Positions 1 to 7,649 of a stretch of DNA of 64,000 nt are shown piece after piece. The DNA is taken from the NCBI RefSeq assembly GCF_038002225.1, contig NZ_JBBOCA010000001.1:1550001-1614000 (forward strand), read 5' to 3'. Source of the stretch: Paenibacillus sp. FSL R7-0204. Lineage in GTDB: Bacteria; Bacillota; Bacilli; Paenibacillales; Paenibacillaceae. Below the pieces are notes generated by a model, which did not search any database, was not told where the DNA came from, and worked only from the letters and a program-made list of their open reading frames with translations. Both the position numbers and the translations under genes were made by a program. The stretch's first letter is position 1, and every line of letters starts with the position of its first letter.

Positions 1-68
1 AGGGGGAGCAACCGCCAGAAACCGTAGGACTTCCGGTATAAATTGCATATCAGCGGAGAGTTTACGAC

Positions 69-97
69 TTGAGGGCAGAAGAATAGTGGAGTATACT
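69..97 (+). promoter_or_regulatory. sigma-A promoter for the HesB/IscA-like gene
   Basis: TTGAGG (69-74) and TATACT (92-97) are separated by exactly 17 bases. The expected start near 104 gives a leader of about 120 nt that contains an ATGAT-N4-ATCAT inverted repeat (118-131) of unknown role. No gene is seen in bases 1-68. Confidence 0.55.
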
Positions 98-223
98 GAT
101 TTCAAGAGCCAATGAAAATGATATACATCATACTCATTCTTTTCCCGGCAAGGCATAGATTTCTTACGTACAGCCTGAAGGCTGCTTGATTCCAATACAG
201 TGATACTCAAGGAGGTTGTTATT

Positions 224-583
224 ATGATTAACATAAGTGAGACAGCGGCAGGCCAGCTGAAGGCCATGCTTGCGGAGCAGGAAGTGCCGGATATGTTCCT
301 CCGTCTGGGCGTAACCGCCGGGGGCTGCAGCGGATTCTCGTACGCAATGGGCTTCGATGATACCGAGACTGAGCAGGACATCTACATGAACGTTGCAGGT
401 CTGAAGGTAGTCGTCAGCAAAGACGATATCCGTTACCTGAACGGCCTGGAGATCGACTTCGAGGAATCCGGCATGACCGGCGGCTTCACCATCAATAACC
501 CCAACGCCAGCGCCACCTGCGGCTGCGGCTCCTCGTTCCGCACGAAGGAAGAAGCGGGGAATCCGGCGGCGGAGCCTTGCTAA
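224..583 (+). CDS. HesB/IscA-type (A-type) iron-sulfur carrier
   Basis: This is a 119-residue A-type carrier of the HesB/IscA/ErpA family, which passes Fe-S clusters to apo-proteins in the cytoplasm. The three conserved cysteines are present: Cys35 in GGCSGF and Cys99/Cys101 in CGCGSSF. The family is usually 105-125 residues, so the length is normal. The ATG at 224 is chosen because AAGGAGG (209-215) lies 8 bases upstream; an in-frame GTG at 200 has no good ribosome site. It is monocistronic, with its own promoter upstream and a hairpin downstream. It resembles Bacillus YutM; no isc/suf genes are nearby. The family call is firm and the specific client proteins are unknown. Confidence 0.93.
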   Translation: MINISETAAGQLKAMLAEQEVPDMFLRLGVTAGGCSGFSYAMGFDDTETEQDIYMNVAGLKVVVSKDDIRYLNGLEIDFEESGMTGGFTINNPNASATCGCGSSFRTKEEAGNPAAEPC

Positions 584-633
584 GCCTGTGAATGCTGAAT
601 TATTGATAAAGTAGGCGGGGATTACGGATTTCG

Positions 634-683
634 AAACCTCTTAATTGTGTATGGTGAAAACTATACTTATTAGGAGGTTTTTT
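634..683 (+). terminator. Rho-independent terminator after the Fe-S carrier
   Basis: AAACCTC near 634 pairs with GAGGTTT near 674, an inner GTAT/ATAC pair extends the stem, and a run of T follows (678-683). Confidence 0.6.
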
Positions 684-765
684 ATGTTGACTTAAACCAT
701 TATATGTTAAAATATGGTGATGAAACAATTAATGGATCTGCGAGGAGGATAAAAAATGCATTCGA

Positions 766-1209
766 ATGCCATTTGAACGTCCAACAGAGCATTATGATGA
801 ACGAATTATTGATATCGATAAAGAAATTTGCTCATTGATCAAGAAGAGAAAGGAAGTCTCGGATAATAATCCAGGATTTCCTCCGTTAGAATACATTTCT
901 AAATGGTCAGAGGAACTTGGGCTTTATGAAGGATTCTTGATGTCGATATTTGCACTAAATATAGATTGGGACGATGAGCCGGAAGTTGAATCCAAATCTC
1001 ATCAGCATAGCCATTACGAACTATATATTAATGACCAATATGACTGCCGAATGATTAATGGTGGGAGCAGATCTGATCATGCATCTTATAAATACGTGAT
1101 TTCTCCGCCATTACCTGATGAGATTTCGGGAGTTCAATTTAGGTTCAAAGAATACAGTTTCCCTTTCAAGAAGAGTGAGGCAAGTGATGAGATAGTATTT
1201 GAACTTTAG
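766..1209 (+). CDS. Hypothetical protein, 147 residues
   Basis: I do not recognise a named domain. The protein is soluble, acidic, and has no signal peptide or membrane segment; its middle contains a His-rich stretch (HQHSHYE near residue 80). Codon use and base composition are clearly more AT-rich than in the flanking genes, as in the next gene, which hints at transfer. The start is awkward. The strong site GAGGAGG (742-748) is ideally placed for the ATG at 756, but that frame stops after six codons, while the ATG at 766 that opens this frame is 17 bases from the site. Either a short leader peptide precedes the gene, or an indel lies between 748 and 776. Confidence 0.6.
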   Translation: MPFERPTEHYDERIIDIDKEICSLIKKRKEVSDNNPGFPPLEYISKWSEELGLYEGFLMSIFALNIDWDDEPEVESKSHQHSHYELYINDQYDCRMINGGSRSDHASYKYVISPPLPDEISGVQFRFKEYSFPFKKSEASDEIVFEL

Positions 1210-1404
1210 TAAGGTGAATAGCCCTTCACATCTAACAGGTGCTGGAGGGTTATTTATTGTTTGCGCTATATCTCAAACACTCCGCTTTCGACAAGGTTGA
1301 AACCAAGCTCGATCCATTGAAAGTGTTCATCCTCAGTAATAATACCGATTTTTGGGAAACAAAACCATCTGTCATTACGTTAATGAAGTTGGAGGTGTTT
1401 ATTT

Positions 1405-1887
1405 TTGAAGAAACTGATTATTCTCCTTTTCATGGCCTTAATTTCGTGCGATTCTTCGGAACCGAATGAAACCATAGCTGCCAAGACGAGACCTATCCCA
1501 TCTGCCTCAGAAAATATCAAAAGCGAACTTTTTTCAGCTCATATCTCAATTCCGGAACAAGTTAAAGCAAATCAGGAACTTAAAATTTCTGTAGAGTTAA
1601 AAAATGAAGCTGGACGGGATCTGGAGATTACAACTGGAGAACCGGTATTTTATTTTGCCGTACGGGATAATACCGACAAGGTGATTAATTCAAGTGCAAG
1701 AAAGGATGTTGGAGTTGTACGTCAAATGTCGGATGGAGATATCATTTCAGAAAAGTCTCAATATCGGTTTGAAAAATCGGGCACATACGAAATTTCGGCG
1801 ATTGCGGAATTTTTGGTTCAAAGCGGAGAAGATAGTGAGGTCTACAAAATAGAAACGGATCGAAGGTCTATCCAAGTAATTGATTAA
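1405..1887 (+). CDS. Putative lipoprotein with an Ig-like C-terminal region
   Basis: This is a 160-residue product starting at TTG 1405, with GGAGGT at 1391-1396 eight bases upstream. The N-terminus is a lipoprotein signal: basic MKK, a short hydrophobic core and the lipobox LISC with Cys15 as the predicted lipidated residue. The rest is a beta-rich domain (strand patterns such as LKISVELKNEAG and GTYEISAIAEF) that resembles intracellular-proteinase-inhibitor (BsuPI) or other Ig-like folds, but I cannot assign a function. A second open frame over 1239-1469 overlaps it and has no ribosome site, so I do not call it. The base composition is AT-rich like the gene before it. Confidence 0.65.
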   Translation: MKKLIILLFMALISCDSSEPNETIAAKTRPIPSASENIKSELFSAHISIPEQVKANQELKISVELKNEAGRDLEITTGEPVFYFAVRDNTDKVINSSARKDVGVVRQMSDGDIISEKSQYRFEKSGTYEISAIAEFLVQSGEDSEVYKIETDRRSIQVID

Positions 1888-1915
1888 AGTCAAACTCACG
1901 ATACTCAATAGCCCT

Positions 1916-1960
1916 CCTCCTGAAGGTGTCGGTCATACCCTACCTCTTCAGGAGGTTTTT
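1916..1960 (+). terminator. Rho-independent terminator after the lipoprotein gene
   Basis: CCTCCTGAAG (1916-1925) pairs perfectly with CTTCAGGAGG (1946-1955), followed by TTTTT. Confidence 0.8.
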
Positions 1961-2005
1961 AATTGTCCAATTAGTGTCGATTCGCAATTCCCCCATAAAA
2001 CATAC

Positions 2006-2034
2006 TTGACTAGTGGGGATAATGGGATTATAGT
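2006..2034 (+). promoter_or_regulatory. Strong sigma-A promoter of the gntR-M20-metNIQ-like operon
   Basis: TTGACT (2006-2011) and TATAGT (2029-2034) are separated by 17 bases. Transcription would start near 2041, leaving a leader of about 135 nt to the regulator's ATG. Confidence 0.75.
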
Positions 2035-2108
2035 ATGAAAAAAGCATGATTGCACAGAGAGATTTTCAACCGAGACTTTCATAATATCTTGGATATTTCT
2101 CATCTTTA

Positions 2109-2126
2109 ATAATTGTATACAATTAT
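2109..2126 (+). promoter_or_regulatory. Palindromic operator, likely for the adjacent GntR/FCD regulator
   Basis: ATAATTGTATACAATTAT is a perfect 18-bp palindrome with the TTGTATACAA core often bound by FadR/VanR-subgroup GntR proteins. It lies about 75 bp downstream of the promoter and 50 bp before the regulator's start codon, which suggests autoregulation by road-block. Confidence 0.65.
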
Positions 2127-2175
2127 ACAGTTGGCAAGGCGACCCGCAAATGAATGGCGAGGAGCAACGAAATCT

Positions 2176-2838
2176 ATGGAAATGCGTTCACGAAGATTGT
2201 CGAAGGATAATACCTACTATGCACTTAAGCAAAAAATAATAGATAGCGAGCTGGAGCCGGATCAGGCGGTTAACGAAGAGAGCCTGGCGGCACTTCTCGG
2301 GGTCAGCCGGACTCCGCTACGGGAAGCGATTCAGCGGCTGGAGAATGAGGATTTCCTGGTGCGCCAGCCCAATGGCAGGCTGCGGGTAGCCCCTTTAACG
2401 ATTAAGGAGGTCGAGGAGATCTTCCAGATCCGCAGCATGCTTGAAGGCCATATCGCCAGAAGCGCTGCCAGAAACGCTACCATTAAGGATATTCAGCAGT
2501 TAACGCTGATTCTGGAGAAGCTGAAGCAATCCTTCCAGATGGGGGATCAGCAGGATGTTGTATCCTATGGCTTCGAATTCCATGATTACTTGTGGGAGAT
2601 CAGCGGGCTGAAGACTTTTGAGAAGGTGCTGAACCAGTTAAGAGACCGTTCTCTCCGGTATTGTCGTTATGTCTCGCTGCACGGGGACTGGAATACGCAG
2701 GCGGATGAAGAGCATCTTGTGATTCTGCAGAGGATTGTAGCCAGGGATGAAGAGGGGGCGGAGCGGGCAATGCGGGAGCATATCTTAAGCAGCCTTGCAA
2801 CTGCACTGGAGCGGATCAGAGGAATTGAGCATACGTAA
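2176..2838 (+). CDS. GntR-family regulator with FCD ligand domain
   Basis: This is a 220-residue regulator with an N-terminal winged helix (VSRTPLREAIQRLENEDFL near residues 44-62) and a C-terminal all-helical FCD domain. In the FCD domain, EEIFQIRSMLEGHIAR and later His residues (EFHDYLW, REHIL) match the metal/ligand site of this subgroup. ATG 2176 is chosen because GGAG (2161-2164) precedes it; an upstream in-frame start would place the palindromic operator inside the coding region. It opens the operon and most likely represses it until the substrate or a breakdown product binds. The ligand cannot be read from the sequence; amino or organic acids are typical for FCD proteins. Confidence 0.9.
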   Translation: MEMRSRRLSKDNTYYALKQKIIDSELEPDQAVNEESLAALLGVSRTPLREAIQRLENEDFLVRQPNGRLRVAPLTIKEVEEIFQIRSMLEGHIARSAARNATIKDIQQLTLILEKLKQSFQMGDQQDVVSYGFEFHDYLWEISGLKTFEKVLNQLRDRSLRYCRYVSLHGDWNTQADEEHLVILQRIVARDEEGAERAMREHILSSLATALERIRGIEHT

Positions 2839-2859
2839 TGAAGGGGGAAGAACAGGCCT

Positions 2860-4020
2860 ATGAGACCACAGCATGAGACGGAAGAAGCACTGGCAGCCCG
2901 GCTAACCGGAGTGCGGAGGAACCTGCATCGTGAACCGGAGCTTAGCAATCAGGAGTATAAAACTACGGAGAAGCTGCGTAAATGGCTAACTGAAGAGAAT
3001 ATAACGATCCTGGATCTCCCGCTGGAGACCGGACTCATAGCGGAGATTGGACAAGGTGATGGCAGCATTGTAGCGATTCGTTGCGATATCGATGCCCTGC
3101 CGATTGAGGAGCAGACGGGCCTGCCGTTCGCATCAGAGATTCCGGGAGCCATGCATGCCTGCGGTCACGATTTCCACACCGCTGTGATCCTGGGCGCGGC
3201 CAGTCTGCTGAAGCAGCGTGAACATGAACTGCCGGGCAAGGTCAGAATCCTGTTCCAGCCGGCAGAAGAGACGGGGCATGGTGCTGAGGACGTACTGGCA
3301 TCCGGCGGGCTAAGCGGGGTGGAGGCCATCTTCGGATTACATAATTCTCCGGACCTGCCTAACGGGGCGTTCGGCACAAGAACGGGAGCTTTAACGGCTG
3401 GCGTGGACCGCTTTGAGATTACGGTAAAAGGGGTCGGCGCTCACGCAGCTACACCGGAGAAAGGGGTAGACACCATTGTTACCGCCGCGCAGATCATTAC
3501 GATGCTGCAAACCGTAGTCAGCCGCCTGAATAACACGCAAGAGCCGGTCGTGCTCAGTGTGACCCGGATCAACGGGGGCTTCACCTGGAATGTCCTGCCG
3601 GAGAAGGTGGAGCTGGAAGGTACAGTACGTACCTATAACGAAGAGATCCGCAGCAGCATCCCGGCCCAAATGACGAGGATCATAGAGGGGATTGCAGCCG
3701 CAGCCGGAGCAGAGGCGAAGCTGCACTGGTATCCCGGCCCGCCCGCTACGGTCAATCACGGAGGATGGACAGACTTCACCAAAGAGGTCGCGGCACAATC
3801 AGGCTATGAGGTACATGATATTCCGCCGCAGATGGGCGGCGAGGATTTCGCCTATTATTTGCAGCAGATCCCGGGTGCTTTTGTGAACATCGGTACCGGC
3901 CCGAACCATGCGTTGCATCATCCCCGCTTCGATGTCGATGAGGCGGCCATCCTGCCGGCAGCCAAGTATTTCGCTCTCCTGGCAGAAGAGGCGCTGGCGA
4001 AGCTGAAGCAGCAGGCTTGA
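2860..4020 (+). CDS. M20-family amidohydrolase (N-acyl amino acid hydrolase type)
   Basis: This is a 386-residue cytoplasmic metallo-hydrolase of the M20D/amidohydrolase family (hippurate and N-acyl-amino-acid hydrolases, YxeP and SndA relatives). It shows the metal motif MHACGHDFH (Cys101, His103), the catalytic PAEETGHGAE, the lid-domain HAATPEKGVD and the C-terminal MGGEDFAYY. Length is normal. It lies 21 bp behind the regulator and ahead of metN. It would release a free amino acid from an N-acylated substrate brought in by the neighbouring importer. That coupling is inference; in Bacillus, similar M20 enzymes act in modified-cysteine salvage operons. Confidence 0.9.
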   Translation: MRPQHETEEALAARLTGVRRNLHREPELSNQEYKTTEKLRKWLTEENITILDLPLETGLIAEIGQGDGSIVAIRCDIDALPIEEQTGLPFASEIPGAMHACGHDFHTAVILGAASLLKQREHELPGKVRILFQPAEETGHGAEDVLASGGLSGVEAIFGLHNSPDLPNGAFGTRTGALTAGVDRFEITVKGVGAHAATPEKGVDTIVTAAQIITMLQTVVSRLNNTQEPVVLSVTRINGGFTWNVLPEKVELEGTVRTYNEEIRSSIPAQMTRIIEGIAAAAGAEAKLHWYPGPPATVNHGGWTDFTKEVAAQSGYEVHDIPPQMGGEDFAYYLQQIPGAFVNIGTGPNHALHHPRFDVDEAAILPAAKYFALLAEEALAKLKQQA

Positions 4021-4062
4021 ATCCTGAATCCTAAATTTACCAGATGATTGAGGGGAACAACT

Positions 4063-5106
4063 ATGATTGAACTACGGAATGTGTACAAGACGTTCACCCG
4101 CAAAGAGGTGAAGATTGAAGCGCTCAAGGGGATCAGCCTGAAGGTGGAAAAGGGCGATATCTTCGGAGTCATCGGCTACAGCGGCGCCGGAAAAAGCACG
4201 TTAATCCGCCTGGTCAATTACCTGGAACGGCCGACTGAGGGCCAGGTGCTGGTAGAAGGGTATGATCTGGGAGCGTACAGCGACAAAGAGCTGCGGGCAG
4301 CCAAGAAAAACATCGGCATGATTTTTCAACATTTTAACCTGCTGGAGTCCAAAAAGGTGTTCGACAATGTGGCTATTCCACTCGTCCTGCTGAAAAAGAG
4401 CAAGGCAGAAATCCACAAGCGGGTGGAGGAGCTGCTCGAATTCGTCGGGCTAAGCGACAAGGCTGGAAGCTATCCGAGCGAGCTGTCAGGCGGACAGAAG
4501 CAGCGGGTCGGGATTGCCCGGGCGCTTGCCTCGAACCCTTCGATACTGTTGTGCGATGAAGCCACTTCCGCTCTGGACCCGCAGACGACACAGTCCATCC
4601 TGCAGCTGCTCAAGCGGATCAACGCGGAATACAACATCACGGTGATGATCATCACGCATGAGATGTCGGTGATTCAGGAGATCTGCAACAAGGTAGCCGT
4701 GATGGAAGAAGGGCGGATTATCGAGCAGGGCAGCGTGCTGGATGTGTTCGGAGAACCGAAGCATCAGACAACACAGAATTTCGTCAAGACTGTCATTCAG
4801 AACAGCATGACTACAAGCGTCCGCAGAACTCTGAAGACTGAGCAGGGAAGCCGGGTGTATAAGCTGAATTTTGCCGGGGAGAGCGCTTCTGAGCCTGTGC
4901 TGTACGAGATTATCCGTACCTACGGCGTTAAGGTCAACATCCTGTTTGCGAATACGACAGAGATTCAAGAGACGACGCTCGGCACGATTATCGTTCAACT
5001 GCAAGGTGATCCGGCACAGATGGAAGCAGCCTTGAATTACATGAAGCAGCATGAGGTCCGCATAGAGGAGGTGAAGTCCTATGTTCTCGACATCGATCAC
5101 AAGTGA
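4063..5106 (+). CDS. metN: MetN-like ABC importer ATPase with C-terminal NIL domain
   Basis: The product is 347 residues. It has Walker A GYSGAGKST (38-46), signature LSGGQKQR, Walker B ILLCDEATSALDP and a C-terminal ACT-like NIL regulatory domain (about 270-345), the hallmark of MetN. ATG 4063 is chosen for the AGGGG site at 4051-4055; the in-frame ATG 15 bases upstream lacks one. It energises uptake through MetI. The NIL domain normally senses intracellular methionine, so this importer may have kept feedback by methionine or a relative. It overlaps metI by 26 bases, so the two are translationally coupled. Confidence 0.93.
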   Translation: MIELRNVYKTFTRKEVKIEALKGISLKVEKGDIFGVIGYSGAGKSTLIRLVNYLERPTEGQVLVEGYDLGAYSDKELRAAKKNIGMIFQHFNLLESKKVFDNVAIPLVLLKKSKAEIHKRVEELLEFVGLSDKAGSYPSELSGGQKQRVGIARALASNPSILLCDEATSALDPQTTQSILQLLKRINAEYNITVMIITHEMSVIQEICNKVAVMEEGRIIEQGSVLDVFGEPKHQTTQNFVKTVIQNSMTTSVRRTLKTEQGSRVYKLNFAGESASEPVLYEIIRTYGVKVNILFANTTEIQETTLGTIIVQLQGDPAQMEAALNYMKQHEVRIEEVKSYVLDIDHK

Positions 5107-5740
5107 GCAATTCCTGAAGGCGATTATTGAAACGATTCAGATGGTGGGTGTATCGCTATTCATCGGCTCGCTGCTGGGTATTCCGCTGGGCATCCTGCTG
5201 GTTATTACCCGTCCGGGCGGCGTGCTTGCGAGCAAGTGGCTTTATACATTACTGAATCCCTTAATTAACGTCATCCGTTCGGTTCCGTTTATTATTCTGT
5301 TGTTTGCAATTATTCCGTTAACAAGAGCAATTGTTCATACCTCGATTGGGACCAGTGCCGCAATTGTTCCGCTGATTATCTATATCGCACCCTATATCGC
5401 AAGGCTGGTCGAGAATTCGCTGCTGGAAGTGAATCCGGGCATTCTCGAAGCTGCGGAAGCAATGGGCGCAACACCGCTGCAGGTAATATGGTATTTTCTT
5501 TTGCCTGAAGCGGTGGGCTCTTTAATTCTCTCCCTGACCACAGCGACGATCGGGCTCATCGGGGCTACGGCAATGGCCGGGGCAGTAGGCGGCGGAGGGG
5601 TCGGCGACTTGGCAATCGTGTACGGTTACCAGCGTTTTGACGAGGTGGTCATGTTCACGACGGTCATTATTCTGATCATTCTGGTGCAGGGTATTCAGTC
5701 CCTGGGCAACACATTGGCGCGCAAGATCCGCCGTTATTAG
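5081..5740 (+). CDS. metI: MetI-like ABC importer permease
   Basis: This is a 219-residue inner-membrane permease with five predicted membrane segments and the EAA-type loop LEAAEAMGATPLQVIWYFLLPEA that docks on MetN. The GAGGAGG site (5066-5072) sits inside the end of metN. Together with the MetN-like and MetQ-like products it makes a D-methionine/methionine-type (MUT) transporter. The cognate binding protein is not next to it as usual but one gene further on, after the UroD-like gene. Confidence 0.93.
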   Translation: MFSTSITSEQFLKAIIETIQMVGVSLFIGSLLGIPLGILLVITRPGGVLASKWLYTLLNPLINVIRSVPFIILLFAIIPLTRAIVHTSIGTSAAIVPLIIYIAPYIARLVENSLLEVNPGILEAAEAMGATPLQVIWYFLLPEAVGSLILSLTTATIGLIGATAMAGAVGGGGVGDLAIVYGYQRFDEVVMFTTVIILIILVQGIQSLGNTLARKIRRY

Positions 5741-5767
5741 AGATTACGAGACGAAGGAGATAGGCAG

Positions 5768-6787
5768 ATGAGTGTATGGAGCAAGCAGGAGCGTTTTCAG
5801 GCGATCTTATCCGGGGAACTTGCAGACCGGCCCATTGTCAGCGGATGGCGCCACTTTATTGACAAGGAGCAGAATGCGGAGGACTTGGCGTCATCTACGA
5901 TTTCTTTTACGGACAAATATAATTGGGACTGGGTCAAAATCAACCCGAGAGCGACCTATCTGGCGGAAGCCTGGGGAAATGAGTATAACTTCGCAGATTA
6001 CCGGACGGTATTCCCGAGACAACTGACTACGGCGGTTCCGGCTGCGGCTAATCTCTGGGATCTTGAGGTGAAAAAAGCCGCGCTAACCCCTTCGCTGCTG
6101 GAGCATCTGGAGGCGGTAAGGAAGATCCGTCAGGGCTTGCCGGATACGCCGCTGATTCAGACGGTGTTCTCCCCGCTCACGGTATTGCTGTTCATTGTAG
6201 GACGTTCTGCTTATGTTACGGAGACCGTATTCGGGATCGAGCAGCCGGTGACGCTGGAATCGCTCTTCAAGGAACACCGTGCCGCCGCGCATCATGCCCT
6301 GCATGCGATTGCCTTAACCTTGGCCGATTATGTGCAGGAGCTGCGGCAGGCGGGATCAGATGGTCTGTTCTATGCGGTGACAGGCACAGCCCACCCCGGA
6401 TTATTCGATGAAGCGATGTTCGATGAGCTGTCCAGACCCTATGATTCTATCGTGCTGGAGGCGGCGAGCTATGGCAAGAATATTTTACATACCTGCGGTG
6501 CTCATGCCCAGCCTGCGAAATTCAATGATTACCGGATTGACGGGATCAGCTGGGATACGGTAGCCGAAGGCAATCCCGGACTGGACGCCGATCTCAAGGC
6601 CACGAAGGTGGGCGGAGTGGATCACGGGCTCTTTGCCGGAAATCATTTGGATCAGATTGAACAGCAGGCTAATGAAGCTTTGGCCAAAATGAAGGGTCAG
6701 CCGTTTATTCTGTCGCCAAACTGCGCCATTCCGCTAACGGTTACAGACGAGGCGTTAGTGCATTTTAAAAACACAGTATTAGGATAG
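5768..6787 (+). CDS. UroD/MtaA-superfamily protein, predicted Zn-dependent methyltransferase
   Basis: This is a 339-residue TIM-barrel protein of the uroporphyrinogen decarboxylase superfamily. It does not look like HemE. The N-terminal RPxWxMRQAGR-type substrate loop is absent, while a His-x-Cys...Cys zinc pattern is present: His241-Thr-Cys243 in HTCGAHA and Cys319 in SPNCAIP. This pattern is typical of the MtaA/CmuA methyltransferase branch and of MetE-like zinc sites. It lies 27 bp after metI and 12 bp before the binding-protein gene, so it is part of the same transcript. I infer methyl transfer from the imported compound to a thiol or corrinoid; no corrinoid protein is encoded nearby. The superfamily is sure, the reaction is not. 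Confidence 0.75.
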   Translation: MSVWSKQERFQAILSGELADRPIVSGWRHFIDKEQNAEDLASSTISFTDKYNWDWVKINPRATYLAEAWGNEYNFADYRTVFPRQLTTAVPAAANLWDLEVKKAALTPSLLEHLEAVRKIRQGLPDTPLIQTVFSPLTVLLFIVGRSAYVTETVFGIEQPVTLESLFKEHRAAAHHALHAIALTLADYVQELRQAGSDGLFYAVTGTAHPGLFDEAMFDELSRPYDSIVLEAASYGKNILHTCGAHAQPAKFNDYRIDGISWDTVAEGNPGLDADLKATKVGGVDHGLFAGNHLDQIEQQANEALAKMKGQPFILSPNCAIPLTVTDEALVHFKNTVLG

Positions 6788-6799
6788 GGGATGAGAGTG

Positions 6800-7633
6800 A
6801 TGAAAAAATTACTGGCGGTTCTACTGATTAGTTCGATGGCGGTGTTGGCAGCTTGCGGAAATAATAAGGAAGCGGCAAGCTCCGGGGACAAGAAGGAAAT
6901 CACAGTCGGATTCGGCGTAGGTACGTATGAGGAGCAGTTCCGGCAATCCATTCTCCCGATCCTGGAAGGAAAAGGGTATACTGTAGATATCAAAACCTTC
7001 TCGCAGAATATGCAGGTCAACCCGGCGATGAAGGAAGGCTCAATTGACGCGAGCATCTTCCAGAGTACCGCCTACATGGATGCGATCAATAAGGAAATTG
7101 GTGCCGATATGGTGGGGATTGCCTATGTTCCAGGCGCTCCGCAGGGGCTGTACTCGGTTAATCACACGACGCTTGACGATGTGAAGGACGGCACTACCGT
7201 CGCGATTCCGAACGACCCGGTTAATCAGGAGCGCGCGCTGCGGATTCTGGAGGAGCTGGGTTGGGTCAAGATCAAAGAGGGCGCCGGGGTAGCGGACTTC
7301 AATGTGAACAGCGTGGAGCCGGACAAGTTCAAGATTGACCTGAAGGTGCTGGACCCGGCGCAGATTCTGGTCTCGCTGCAGGATGTTGACTATGGTGTGG
7401 TGAACGGGAATTATATCGCTAATGCTCCCGACCGCAAGATTACTGATGCGCTGAAGATTGAGAATACGCCTATGCAGCACAGAATCATCGTATCGGTGAA
7501 TAAGAAGGATCAAGATTCCCAGTGGGCCAAGGATCTGAAGGCTGCGTATGAATCCAAGGAGTTCGAGGAATACATCCTGGGACAAGAGAAATACGCCGGA
7601 TTCATTCTGCCGGAGGCTTGGGCTAATAACTAA
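6800..7633 (+). CDS. metQ: MetQ/NlpA-like substrate-binding lipoprotein
   Basis: This is a 277-residue lipoprotein with lipobox LAAC near residue 19, followed by a Ser/Lys-rich linker and the NlpA/MetQ fold. The conserved block GSIDASIFQSTAYMDA and the AIPNDPVNQERAL segment place it in the family. ATG 6800 is preferred over ATG 6791 because AGGGG (6786-6790) is then 9 bases away. Residues around the ligand pocket differ from classical MetQ (NPAMKEG instead of PN-x-AL-x-EG; FQSTAYM instead of FQH-x-x-YL), so the ligand may be a methionine relative rather than methionine. It is the third part of the importer, separated from metNI by the UroD-like gene. Confidence 0.88.
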   Translation: MKKLLAVLLISSMAVLAACGNNKEAASSGDKKEITVGFGVGTYEEQFRQSILPILEGKGYTVDIKTFSQNMQVNPAMKEGSIDASIFQSTAYMDAINKEIGADMVGIAYVPGAPQGLYSVNHTTLDDVKDGTTVAIPNDPVNQERALRILEELGWVKIKEGAGVADFNVNSVEPDKFKIDLKVLDPAQILVSLQDVDYGVVNGNYIANAPDRKITDALKIENTPMQHRIIVSVNKKDQDSQWAKDLKAAYESKEFEEYILGQEKYAGFILPEAWANN

Positions 7634-7649
7634 TCTAATCAGGGAGTGA

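Noticed and set aside
1239..1469. Open frame of 76 codons ahead of the lipoprotein gene
   Set aside because: It overlaps the better supported lipoprotein start (GGAGGT plus TTG plus lipobox), has no ribosome site and no recognisable domain.
2041..2175. Riboswitch or T-box in the leader of the metNIQ-like operon
   Set aside because: No SAM- or T-box motif (such as the GGTGG box) and no terminator hairpin in the leader; the palindrome is better explained as a protein operator.
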